Below, piece after piece: positions 1 through 7,008 of a stretch of 7,035 nucleotides of DNA. Made by a program: the position numbers and the translations under genes. The notes below the pieces were generated by a model. That model ran no database searches. It was not told the origin of the DNA and saw only the letters and a list, made by a program, of their open reading frames with translations. How positions within the stretch are numbered: the stretch's first letter is position 1; every line of letters begins with the position of its first letter. The DNA lies in NCBI GenBank assembly GCA_002718285.1, contig PBAR01000018.1, forward strand, positions 59,772 to 66,806, given 5' to 3'. Source of the DNA: Fidelibacterota bacterium. GTDB lineage: Bacteria > Marinisomatota > Marinisomatia > Marinisomatales > UBA1611.

Positions 1-300
1 AAAACAGATCTTCGCCAAGCACTCGCTTTTCTATCCAATGCAAAGAGGGTGATAGGTGGAGATACTGGATTGGTTCATGCTGCTGAGGCATTGAATGTAC
101 CAGTTTCGATGATCTTAGGGCCAACATCAAGAGAAACAGGTGGAGGAGTATCCCTTATAGAATCTCGAGAAATTGCAGTAAAAAATTTATGGTGTCGTCC
201 ATGCTCTCAAAATGGTAGTCGTAAATGTTATCGCTCAAAACAAATTTGTATGGAATTGATTACAGAAGACCAAGTATATGATACGGTTAGTACAGGGTAA
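1..300 (+). CDS. Glycosyltransferase family 9 (ADP-heptose:LPS heptosyltransferase-like), C-terminal part
   Basis: This is the last 99 codons of a gene that begins before the window; the GTG at 49 is internal, because the frame is open back to base 1. The visible part holds the GT9 signature GGDTGLVHAAEAL (bases 55-93), the nucleotide-sugar binding motif of heptosyltransferases, then a GPT stretch. It ends with a cysteine-rich tail: Cys codons at 193, 202, 226 and 247, spaced C-x2-C-x7-C-x6-C, a pattern often seen at the end of WaaF-type enzymes. Such enzymes add heptose, or a related sugar, to the LPS inner core at the cytoplasmic face of the inner membrane. The neighbouring Kdo transferase gene, 3 nt downstream, supports an LPS core role. 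Whether it is heptosyltransferase I, II or a relative with another sugar cannot be told from this fragment. Confidence 0.85.
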   Translation, partial: KTDLRQALAFLSNAKRVIGGDTGLVHAAEALNVPVSMILGPTSRETGGGVSLIESREIAVKNLWCRPCSQNGSRKCYRSKQICMELITEDQVYDTVSTG

Positions 301-303
301 CCA

Positions 304-1587
304 ATGATTTCAATCTGGTTTTTGTTTTATAATACTATTGTATATCCAATAATATTTTTTGTATTTGCTATTTTCAGTTTATTTAATAGTAAGATACGTT
401 CGGGGTTTAGGGGCAGATTCTACACTAATTATAAATTGAATAATTACTTTAAGTATAATAAAACAAATTCTAATATATATTGGTTTCATTCGTCAAGCCT
501 TGGAGAATTCTATCAATTACTACCCGTCTTAGAAGGTGTCAAGCAAATTGAACCTGATTCATTGGCATTGGTTAGCTTTTTCTCTCCTTCAGGATATCAA
601 AATGCATCATCTGATCTCATTGATCTAAAGGTATACCTTCCTTTTGATTTTTTTTGGAGTGTTAAGCGTTCTTTAGATTTGGTTAAACCAAAAAAACTTA
701 TTTTTGCATCCTATGATATATGGCCTAATCTTATTTGGTATGCAAAAAGTAAAGATATTCATATCAATATTTTTGCACTTCGATTTAATAATAATTCTTG
801 CAAACTAAAACCAGTTTTCAGGAACTTTTTCCGTTCTGTTTATAAGTCTTTTTCTACAATATATACTATTTCAGAAAATGATTCTTTAACTATACGATTT
901 CTAATTAGAAAAATGAATTCGCAAAAATTAAAAGCTTTAGGAAATCCACGTTATGATATGGTGAAGCATTCTGCTGAGAATATTTTTAAAGTTCAAACTG
1001 AATCTATTCTGTTGCGCCCCAAGCGTCTTATTCTTGCTAGTGTTCATAAGGAAGATGATAAAATCATTCTCCCAGTTATCTTTGAATTGTTAAATTTATT
1101 TCCAGAATTAAATATTGTCTATGTTCCACATGAACCAGTCAAAAAACTGGTTGCTCTATATAAGAATAGATTCGAGGAGAAAGGATTTAATCCCGTTGTA
1201 TTTGAAGATGCGTCAAACTTAACTATCCCTAATGAGAGAGTGGTAATTTTAGGTATTATAGGTGTCTTGTCCAGAATGTATTGGCAGGCGCAGATTGCTT
1301 ATGTTGGTGGGGGATTCTCAACTGGGATTCATAATGTGATGGAACCTGCAGTGGCAAACCTTCCTGTAATATTTGGACCTAAATATCATGACTTTCAAGA
1401 AGCAGAAGAATTGCTGAAAAACAGGGGTGGATTTTCAGTTAAATCTGAATCAGAATTTAGAAAAATTTTTAAATTACTATTTACAAATGAAGAAAATCTT
1501 TTAAAAAGCAGCCTGGCGGCAACAGATGTAATCCATCGCAATCTTGGTTCTGCTTCAAGGATTGTTCGGGGTATTATACATGATTGA
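304..1587 (+). CDS. waaA: 3-deoxy-D-manno-octulosonic acid (Kdo) transferase
   Basis: A 427-residue protein of the GT30 family, which moves Kdo from CMP-Kdo to the lipid A precursor in the cytoplasmic leaflet of the inner membrane. Length is normal for WaaA/KdtA. Residues about 4-27 form a hydrophobic N-terminal membrane anchor. The sequence WFHSSSLGEF (60-69) is the family motif; Glu68 corresponds to the catalytic base. A long acceptor-side domain rich in Asn, Lys and Phe follows. The C-terminal Rossmann half carries GGGFSTGIHNVMEPA (335-349), with the His-Asn and Glu-Pro-Ala nucleotide-binding residues typical of the family. The ATG at 304 is preceded by AGGG at 294-297. The gene starts 3 nt after the glycosyltransferase stop and overlaps the next gene by 8 nt. 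It is the most AT-rich part of the window. Whether it adds one or more Kdo residues cannot be predicted from sequence. Confidence 0.95.
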   Translation: MISIWFLFYNTIVYPIIFFVFAIFSLFNSKIRSGFRGRFYTNYKLNNYFKYNKTNSNIYWFHSSSLGEFYQLLPVLEGVKQIEPDSLALVSFFSPSGYQNASSDLIDLKVYLPFDFFWSVKRSLDLVKPKKLIFASYDIWPNLIWYAKSKDIHINIFALRFNNNSCKLKPVFRNFFRSVYKSFSTIYTISENDSLTIRFLIRKMNSQKLKALGNPRYDMVKHSAENIFKVQTESILLRPKRLILASVHKEDDKIILPVIFELLNLFPELNIVYVPHEPVKKLVALYKNRFEEKGFNPVVFEDASNLTIPNERVVILGIIGVLSRMYWQAQIAYVGGGFSTGIHNVMEPAVANLPVIFGPKYHDFQEAEELLKNRGGFSVKSESEFRKIFKLLFTNEENLLKSSLAATDVIHRNLGSASRIVRGIIHD

Positions 1588-2899
1588 ATTACGCTTCAGC
1601 ATATACTATAAAAAGTTTAAATCAGAATATCTTAAAGTAAAATTAGAAGAAGGCCTACATATTGTTTATGGCGAAAGTGGGTCTGGGAAGAGCGCATTTA
1701 TAAAATTTATCTCAAATTATGGCCTTGATCTGAAAAAAGTAAATTATGTAATTACAGATATTCACCATCCTGGCAAGCTATATATTATTTTTCAAAATCC
1801 TGATCAGCAAATAATTGGTCGTACCCTGATAAGTGAACTTGCCTTTAGTTCTGAGTGTTCTGGAATTAATCCTGATAAAATAGAAAAAATAGTTGCAGAT
1901 GGATTGAAAATGTTGCCTTATAGCTTTGATCCTAACCGAAACCCCGCATTTTTATCGGGAGGAGAAAAAGAAATATTAAATTTAATTACTACCATGCAGA
2001 CGAATGCAGATGTAATTCTTATTGATGATGGTTTATCATTTTTATCTGAAAATAATAAGAAAGAGTTTGTTGATTTATTAAAATATTGGTCTAATAAAGA
2101 AGATAAAATCATTGTCTGGTTTACATCCAATTGGTCAGATTTAGGATATTCTGAAAGTCGATGGAAACTAGATTTAGCATCTTTTGAAAAAGTAAATACC
2201 CTTGAAAAAAAAGATTATAATAAAATTTTCATATCTCCAGGAGAATTATCTTTACATGTTGATCAGGTGACATTTAGTTATAATGATAGAGATATCTTTA
2301 ATAACTTTAATATTTCTTTAATGAAATGTCGCTTCCTTGGCATTCTTGGAAATAATGGCTCAGGTAAAACAACACTTGCAGGTCTTATCAATGGGCATTT
2401 GAAACCATCTTCTGGCACAATTAAAATCGAAATTAATGGTAGTTCGGATATTACTACTGGTTATCTAGATCAGTTCCCAGAGAACTTGATTCGTCTTAAT
2501 ACACCTGCTGAACTTATGGAAGGATTGATTGAAAATGGAATTTTTGACCCTGCAATTTCTAAAACATTCTATAAACAGCTATTACGCTTTCAAATTCTTT
2601 GGGATCAAATAGCAGACCAGAAAGGAATTGAACTTACATGGGTAATATTGAGAACTATGCTTTTGGTCCTTATGGCACATTGTAATTATGATCTGTTGAT
2701 ACTTGATGAACCTACGTTTGGTCTTGGTCATGAACAAAAAAAAACTTTACGTTCTTTTTTAAAGGAGTGTATGGATACAAAGCATCTTTTTATTGTATCC
2801 CACGATCAAAATTTTGTGCAGTCAATATGTGATCAGATTATTTTTATGGATGAAAAAAAACATATATACAATGAAAATATAAACCTTGAACGTATTTAA
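1580..2899 (+). CDS. Tandem-domain ABC ATPase, ECF/CbiO type, with asymmetric ATP sites
   Basis: A 439-residue cytoplasmic protein with two ABC ATPase domains. The ATG at 1580 is preferred over an upstream TTG at 1544: it gives the usual domain start, follows GGGG at 1568-1571 and overlaps waaA by only 8 nt. Domain 1 (about 1-195) has Walker A GESGSGKS (31-38), a Q-loop FQNPDQQ (71-77) typical of energy-coupling factor ATPases, and signature LSGGE (125-129). Its Walker B ends Asp149-Asp150, with Asp instead of the catalytic Glu, and Ser183 occupies the expected H-loop His position. Domain 2 (about 210-439) has Walker A GNNGSGKT (257-264), Q298, Walker B with Asp376-Glu377 and H-loop His408, but no LSGGQ; ELTWVILR (351-358) sits there instead. 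The family energises uptake of vitamins or metal ions, or other transport. No permease (EcfT) or substrate-binding S-component gene lies in the window, so the substrate is unknown. Confidence 0.85.
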   Translation: MIELRFSIYYKKFKSEYLKVKLEEGLHIVYGESGSGKSAFIKFISNYGLDLKKVNYVITDIHHPGKLYIIFQNPDQQIIGRTLISELAFSSECSGINPDKIEKIVADGLKMLPYSFDPNRNPAFLSGGEKEILNLITTMQTNADVILIDDGLSFLSENNKKEFVDLLKYWSNKEDKIIVWFTSNWSDLGYSESRWKLDLASFEKVNTLEKKDYNKIFISPGELSLHVDQVTFSYNDRDIFNNFNISLMKCRFLGILGNNGSGKTTLAGLINGHLKPSSGTIKIEINGSSDITTGYLDQFPENLIRLNTPAELMEGLIENGIFDPAISKTFYKQLLRFQILWDQIADQKGIELTWVILRTMLLVLMAHCNYDLLILDEPTFGLGHEQKKTLRSFLKECMDTKHLFIVSHDQNFVQSICDQIIFMDEKKHIYNENINLERI

Positions 2900-3473
2900 A
2901 ATTAAACCATCAATTATAATAGAAGACCCAAACCGGGTACTCACATTGGCCAATATTATTAGCCTTCTTCGAGGAATGTCTGCAATCCCTATTATATATA
3001 CACTAAGCAGACCAGATTGGAACTGGTTGACTGGGGTATTGATTATTCTTGCAGCCCTTTCCGATGCTCTGGATGGGTATTTTGCGCGCAGGGCTAATGA
3101 AGTTACCCATATTGGAAAGTGGATTGATCCACTAGCTGATTTTATTCTAACTGTAGCAGTAATGCTTTATCTCTCTATTGCCAATAGATTCCCATTCTGG
3201 TATTTCTTGTTCTATACAATCCGCCATGCTATGATCGCAGGACTTGCTATCTATTTTCTTAATTACAATATCTCAATATTGAACTCTAACTGGTGGGGTA
3301 AATGGGCTGCAAGTATCACTGCGCTTACTGTCTTTCTTCATATTTTTGAATTTTCTTCTCTTCCTTGGCTAAAACCAGTTACTGTTTATGTAGGTGCAGC
3401 TCTACTGGTTATCAGTATGATAATTTATTGCAAAGATTTTTACTCTGACTTCCAAAAACACCATGCTACATAA
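2886..3473 (+). CDS. CDP-alcohol phosphatidyltransferase (PgsA-like)
   Basis: A 195-residue integral membrane enzyme that transfers a phosphatidyl group from a CDP-diacylglycerol-type donor to an alcohol, releasing CMP. The full family motif D-x2-DG-x2-AR-x8-G-x3-D-x3-D is present as Asp60, Asp63-Gly64, Ala67-Arg68, Gly77, Asp81 and Asp85; these Asp residues bind the metals and perform catalysis. About six hydrophobic segments are visible, near 21-40, 47-66, 86-102, 104-125, 140-155 and 165-182. DPLAD, Arg113 and GKW (138-140) resemble phosphatidylglycerophosphate synthase, but cardiolipin synthase-type or other head-group enzymes are not excluded. The start must lie after a stop at 2880-2882. 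The TTG at 2886 is the first possible start, a TTG at 2946 is an alternative, and the first ATG (2976) would cut into the first membrane segment. No clear Shine-Dalgarno is seen. It overlaps the ABC gene by 14 nt and ftsY by 11 nt, suggesting coupled translation. Confidence 0.88.
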   Translation: MNVFKIKPSIIIEDPNRVLTLANIISLLRGMSAIPIIYTLSRPDWNWLTGVLIILAALSDALDGYFARRANEVTHIGKWIDPLADFILTVAVMLYLSIANRFPFWYFLFYTIRHAMIAGLAIYFLNYNISILNSNWWGKWAASITALTVFLHIFEFSSLPWLKPVTVYVGAALLVISMIIYCKDFYSDFQKHHAT

Positions 3474-4354
3474 ACTTTTTAAAGCGCTGGATAAAACCAG
3501 ATCTGGTATTGCTGAAGCGTTTCAATCGAATATGGGAAAGGATGTTTCAGATGAATCATTGGAAACTCTAGAAGAACAATTAATTGCTGCTGATATTGGG
3601 TATGATATGGTAGAATCAATTTTGGATGTGATAAAAAAAAAATGATAATAGTAACTTTATACCTTTAGTTGAGAATCACCTCATTCAAATGTTACCTGAT
3701 AAGATTGATTTAAAACCTTTTCATGAACCAACAGTGGTGCTAATGGTAGGAGTAAACGGTGCAGGAAAAACTACAAGCGCTGCAAAGATTGCATCATTCT
3801 ACCGTTCTATGCAACAAAAAGTGATGCTGGTTGGAGCGGATACCTATAGGGCAGCAGCTGTTGACCAGTTAAAAATTTGGGCCAGTCGAGCTGGTTGCGA
3901 TCTGGTATGCAATGATCAGACCAATGAACCTGGTTCAGTTCTATTTGATGGATTACAATCTGCTTTGTCAAAAGATATGGATTTAGTAATAGTAGATACC
4001 GCAGGTCGACTGCATACATATGATCATCTTATGGCAGAATTAGAAAAGATGTTCCAGGTTATCAAAAAAAGATTCCCAATGTTTAAAGTGCACAATCTTA
4101 TAGCAATTGATGCGAGTCTTGGTCAAAATTCAATAATACAGGCCCAAGAGTTTAATAAGCATATTTCTTTAGAAGGTGCAGTCTTGACTAAACTGGATGG
4201 AACCGCGAGAGGTGGTATTGTATTTTCTCTATATAAACAATTGAATATCCCTGTGAAGTTTATCGGTTTTGGAGAAGAGCTTTCTGATCTTGAGCCTTTT
4301 GATCCCGTTGTTTACGTTCAAGGTCTCCTAGGAAATAAAGAAAATGAATCCTGA
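3463..4354 (+). CDS. ftsY: FtsY, signal recognition particle receptor GTPase, with frame break at A10
   Basis: FtsY receives SRP-ribosome complexes at the inner membrane and hands nascent membrane proteins to the translocon. The gene is in two frames. Bases 3463-3645 encode 60 residues of N domain, ending at TGA right after ten A (3633-3642). The frame one base later is open from 3635 to 4354 and continues the protein. Removing one A joins them into 296 residues. In joined numbering: helical N domain about 1-80, G1 GVNGAGKTT (96-104), DTYRAAA (126-132), G3 DTAGR (178-182), G4 TKLD (242-245), then a GFGEELSDLEPF closing motif. This is an NG-only FtsY; the acidic N-terminal A domain of E. coli FtsY is absent. 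ATG 3463 has no clear Shine-Dalgarno and overlaps the previous gene by 11 nt; the end overlaps rimO by 11 nt. Since FtsY is normally essential and both parts are well conserved, a homopolymer error or slippage is likelier than true gene loss. Confidence 0.9.
3633..3642 (+). other. A10 homopolymer at the ftsY frame junction
   Basis: Ten consecutive A lie exactly where the ftsY reading frame changes. In the upstream frame they are read as lysines and followed immediately by TGA, TAA, TAG and TAA (3643-3654). In the frame used by the rest of the gene, the bases after the run read Asn-Asp-Asn-Ser-Asn-Phe. A message or genome with nine or twelve A would be continuous. It may be a sequencing or assembly miscount, a real mutation, or a slippery site for RNA polymerase or the ribosome; sequence alone does not decide. 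Confidence 0.8.
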
Positions 4355-5633
4355 AAAATCATTACACCTTATCAGTCTTGGCTGTGCAAAGAATCTGGTT
4401 GATTCAGAGATTCTCATGGGAGGTCTTCGCCAAGCAGAACTTTCTATAACGAATGATGCTCAAAAAGCAGATACCATACTGATAAATACGTGCGGGTTTT
4501 TAGATATAGCAAGGGAAGAGTCTATCGATACTATCCTAGAAGCAGCAGAATTAAAGAAAACAGGAAATCTTAAAGAATTGGTTATTATGGGATGCCTTTC
4601 TGAGCGTTACCCAGATGAAATAGCCAAGGAGATACCTGAAATTGATCGTATTTTTGGCAGCAATGATCATCATCAGATAGTTTCCTTTTTAACAGGAAAG
4701 GATTTTGCAAAAGACGATCCGCTATTTTTTAGGTCACTAATGACACCCAGTCATTATGCATACCTTAAGATTGCAGAAGGATGTGATAATGGATGCTCTT
4801 TTTGCAGTATCCCCTTGATGAGAGGTATACAGAAAAGTAGAAATATCCCAGCCATCATGGATGAAGCCCATCGCCTTGCTGGAAAGGGGGTAAAAGAGCT
4901 ACTGGTTATTGCACAAGATACGACGTCCTATGGTTGGGATCTTGAAAGAAAGGTTTATCTCAGTGATTTGTTGAAAGAATTAAATACAGTTGATGGTATA
5001 GAATGGATCAGGATTCACTATGCTCATCCTGCTCACTTAGCACCGAGAATTATAAAAGCAATGGCAGAATGTGATAAAGTTTGCAGTTATTTAGATATGC
5101 CTATACAGCATGCGTCAGATTCTATCCTAAAGTCAATGCGTCGTGGACTTAGTCAGAAAGGAATTCGAGATCGTATTAAGAAATTGAGAGATACAATACC
5201 AGACTTGGCATTGCGATCCACTCTTATAGTCGGCTATCCAGGTGAAAATGAGCAGGATTATAATCAACTATATGATTTTGTAGAAGAAATCCGTTTTGAC
5301 CGGCTTGGTATCTTTACATATTCTGAAGAAGAAGGTACCCTTGCGGCCAGACTTTCAGATAATATTTCCAGAGATGTGAAAAATGAAAGATTAAATAAAT
5401 TGCAGGAGCTGCAATATGAGATTATTCTTGAAAAAAATGAATCTTTGATTGGCAAGACATTAAAGGTGCTTGTAGATAAAAGTGTAAAAAAAGTAGGTGT
5501 GGGACGCACAGAATATGATTCTCCCGAGATTGATAATATTGTTCATATACGTGGGAATGCTAAAAAAGGTCAATTCTGCAATGTGCTGATTGATAGTGTT
5601 AATGAGTATGAACTTATAGGCAGTGTTATATAA
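4344..5633 (+). CDS. rimO: Ribosomal protein S12 (aspartate C3)-methylthiotransferase
   Basis: A 429-residue radical SAM enzyme that adds a methylthio group to a conserved aspartate of ribosomal protein S12. The N-terminal UPF0004 domain starts with SLGCAKNLVDSE, diagnostic for RimO rather than MiaB, and holds the three cysteines of the auxiliary iron-sulfur cluster: Cys14, Cys50 and Cys84. The radical SAM domain has Cys147, Cys151 and Cys154 in CDNGCSFC (C-x3-C-x2-C), which bind the SAM-cleaving 4Fe-4S cluster. A C-terminal TRAM domain (about 365-429), used for substrate binding, completes the normal architecture. All key cysteines are present and length is normal. The ATG is preceded by AGGA at 4330-4333 and overlaps the end of ftsY by 11 nt. 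Adjacent ftsY and rimO are, to my knowledge, common in Bacteroidota, which is one reason for the lineage suggestion. Confidence 0.96.
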   Translation: MNPEKSLHLISLGCAKNLVDSEILMGGLRQAELSITNDAQKADTILINTCGFLDIAREESIDTILEAAELKKTGNLKELVIMGCLSERYPDEIAKEIPEIDRIFGSNDHHQIVSFLTGKDFAKDDPLFFRSLMTPSHYAYLKIAEGCDNGCSFCSIPLMRGIQKSRNIPAIMDEAHRLAGKGVKELLVIAQDTTSYGWDLERKVYLSDLLKELNTVDGIEWIRIHYAHPAHLAPRIIKAMAECDKVCSYLDMPIQHASDSILKSMRRGLSQKGIRDRIKKLRDTIPDLALRSTLIVGYPGENEQDYNQLYDFVEEIRFDRLGIFTYSEEEGTLAARLSDNISRDVKNERLNKLQELQYEIILEKNESLIGKTLKVLVDKSVKKVGVGRTEYDSPEIDNIVHIRGNAKKGQFCNVLIDSVNEYELIGSVI

Positions 5634-5642
5634 AACATTACG

Positions 5643-6893
5643 GTGTTAAGAGAAAGCGTAAAAATTCGACTTAGGAAATCAGCGGATCTTTTGTATGCTG
5701 CTAGTCGGAAGATTAGAATTCTTCGATCGGTTTCCTGGTCACTGGAAGTCAGAAAAACATTTTTTAGGAAAAAAGCTCAAACAATCCCGATAGTGGAGTA
5801 TCCACCTTTTGAATTGAAAAATATTTTAGAGTGTATTTCTGTTGCGCGATCTATGCTCAAGGGTACCTTTTATGATAATTGGCTTATAAAAAAAGCAAAT
5901 GCACTTGAGCGAAGTGCGATGCTAATCTCAAGTCGTGGAACAAAAGACTTTTTTACTATTTCTGAAGAGATATATGGTCTTCCAAAAGGAAAGCTGAAAG
6001 ACGGGAGAACAACCCCATTGGATCTGGTAGTTCAGTTTCAGTCAATTCTGGATTCTTTTCAGCAAAATCCTGTATCAAATACTCAGAAAAATACTATCAG
6101 TGCAAAAGTCGTAGCAGATCATTTTCGCGAAGCAATAAAGTATACATTTGGAGACCAGGCACCAAAGGTTAGTCTTGTAGAGAATCTTTCAGCAAAAGCT
6201 ACAGCCACATCAAAAGAGATAAAGATTCGGGAAAAGGAGAGTTTTACTTATAAAAATATCCGACAGCTTATCAACCATGAAGCTCTTGTTCATGTTGCCA
6301 CTACATTAAACGGAAGAAGACAACATCAGATGAAAATTCTTGGTGCAAACTATGGTACGGTTACCAAGACTCAGGAGGGACTGGCTGTTTTTTCAGAATT
6401 TATTACAGGATCTATGGATATCGCACGCATGCGGCGTTTATGTTACAGAGTGGTTGCTGTGCAGATGGCCATTGATGGTGCTGATTTTATTGATGTCTAT
6501 CGTTTTTTTCTTGAAAAGACCGATAACAGGAACCAATCCTTTGAACAGGCCAGGAGGGTATTTAGAGGTGGTTTATTAAGTGGTGGTGCACCATTTACCA
6601 AAGATATAGTTTATTTGGATGGATTGATCCGAGTCCATAATTTTTTTCGTAAAGCTGTGGAGAAGAGCAGGGATGATGCACTTCGTCTAATTTTTTCAGG
6701 TAAAATTGATCTTGATGATATACCCGCTCTCATAAAGATGAAAAAAGATGGACTTATAGATGAACCAGAATATATTCCTCCATGGGTAGACGATCTGAAC
6801 TATTTAATCTGTTATTTTTCTTTTAATGCATTTATAGATGATCTTAATTATGAAAAAGCAGGGAAATACTATGACTCCCTATTGGTTGAATAG
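5643..6893 (+). CDS. DUF1704 / QEGLA-motif protein, putative zinc peptidase
   Basis: A 416-residue soluble protein with no signal peptide or membrane segment visible. It matches the family named 'flavohemoglobin expression-modulating QEGLA motif protein' (DUF1704): the N-terminal part has the IRILRSVSW and VEYPPF stretches, followed by His212-Glu213-Ala-Leu-Val-His217 (HExxxH) and TQEGLAVFSEF with Glu245. Family knowledge: the animal members (MATCAP, KIAA0895L) are tubulin tyrosine carboxypeptidases in which HExxxH and a downstream Glu hold zinc. By analogy His212, His217 and Glu245 would be zinc ligands and Glu213 the catalytic base. The bacterial substrate is unknown. The start is GTG at 5643, 9 nt after the rimO stop and in the same frame; no good Shine-Dalgarno is seen, but no ATG fits and the conserved N-terminus needs this start. 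Translation is probably coupled to rimO. The gene ends with a double TAG stop (6891-6896). Confidence 0.85.
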   Translation: MLRESVKIRLRKSADLLYAASRKIRILRSVSWSLEVRKTFFRKKAQTIPIVEYPPFELKNILECISVARSMLKGTFYDNWLIKKANALERSAMLISSRGTKDFFTISEEIYGLPKGKLKDGRTTPLDLVVQFQSILDSFQQNPVSNTQKNTISAKVVADHFREAIKYTFGDQAPKVSLVENLSAKATATSKEIKIREKESFTYKNIRQLINHEALVHVATTLNGRRQHQMKILGANYGTVTKTQEGLAVFSEFITGSMDIARMRRLCYRVVAVQMAIDGADFIDVYRFFLEKTDNRNQSFEQARRVFRGGLLSGGAPFTKDIVYLDGLIRVHNFFRKAVEKSRDDALRLIFSGKIDLDDIPALIKMKKDGLIDEPEYIPPWVDDLNYLICYFSFNAFIDDLNYEKAGKYYDSLLVE

Positions 6894-6916
6894 TAGCATA
6901 AGTGTGGCATCGAGTT

Positions 6917-6930
6917 TACACTTTAGTGTA
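6917..6930. repeat. Short inverted repeat after the last gene
   Basis: TACACT and AGTGTA face each other around a TT centre, 24 nt after the last stop codon. A folded RNA would have a 5 bp stem with a 4-base loop. AAGTGT at 6900-6905 could also pair with the first arm. The stem is AT-rich and no T-run follows, so it is a weak terminator candidate. It could equally be a small operator or chance. Confidence 0.3.
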
Positions 6931-7008
6931 TTGAAAGATAGTAAGAGTATTCTTCTTAATAAAATGTTAGTATTCCATTAGCAACTTCTGCATGTTTAAA
7001 ATAATTAT

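Noticed and set aside
9..21. TCTTCGCCAAGCA also occurs near 4423 in rimO, a possible repeat
   Set aside because: Both copies are coding, encode parts of unrelated proteins, and the match does not extend further; chance is likely.
325..360. TATAAT-like sequences at the start of waaA as an internal promoter
   Set aside because: They fall in the very AT-rich codons of the membrane anchor, where such matches are expected by chance, and no matching -35 is seen.
1544..1579. Upstream TTG start adding 12 residues to the ABC protein
   Set aside because: It would overlap waaA by 44 nt and adds sequence before the usual domain start; the ATG at 1580 has a G-rich ribosome site at a good distance.
1918..2130. 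Minus-strand open frames at 1918-2130, 3807-4019 and 5264-5509, and a plus-strand frame at 6340-6579
   Set aside because: All lie wholly inside well-supported genes on the + strand and show no recognisable protein features.
3689..4354. A separate gene starting at ATG 3689 encoding only the FtsY G domain
   Set aside because: The same frame is open back to 3635 and supplies the missing N-domain residues, and no ribosome site precedes 3689; one ftsY with a frame break explains the data better.
6942..6958. Stem TAAGAG/TTCTTA with a 5-base loop as a terminator
   Set aside because: It is AT-rich, has one G-T pair, and no T-run follows, so it is too weak to call.
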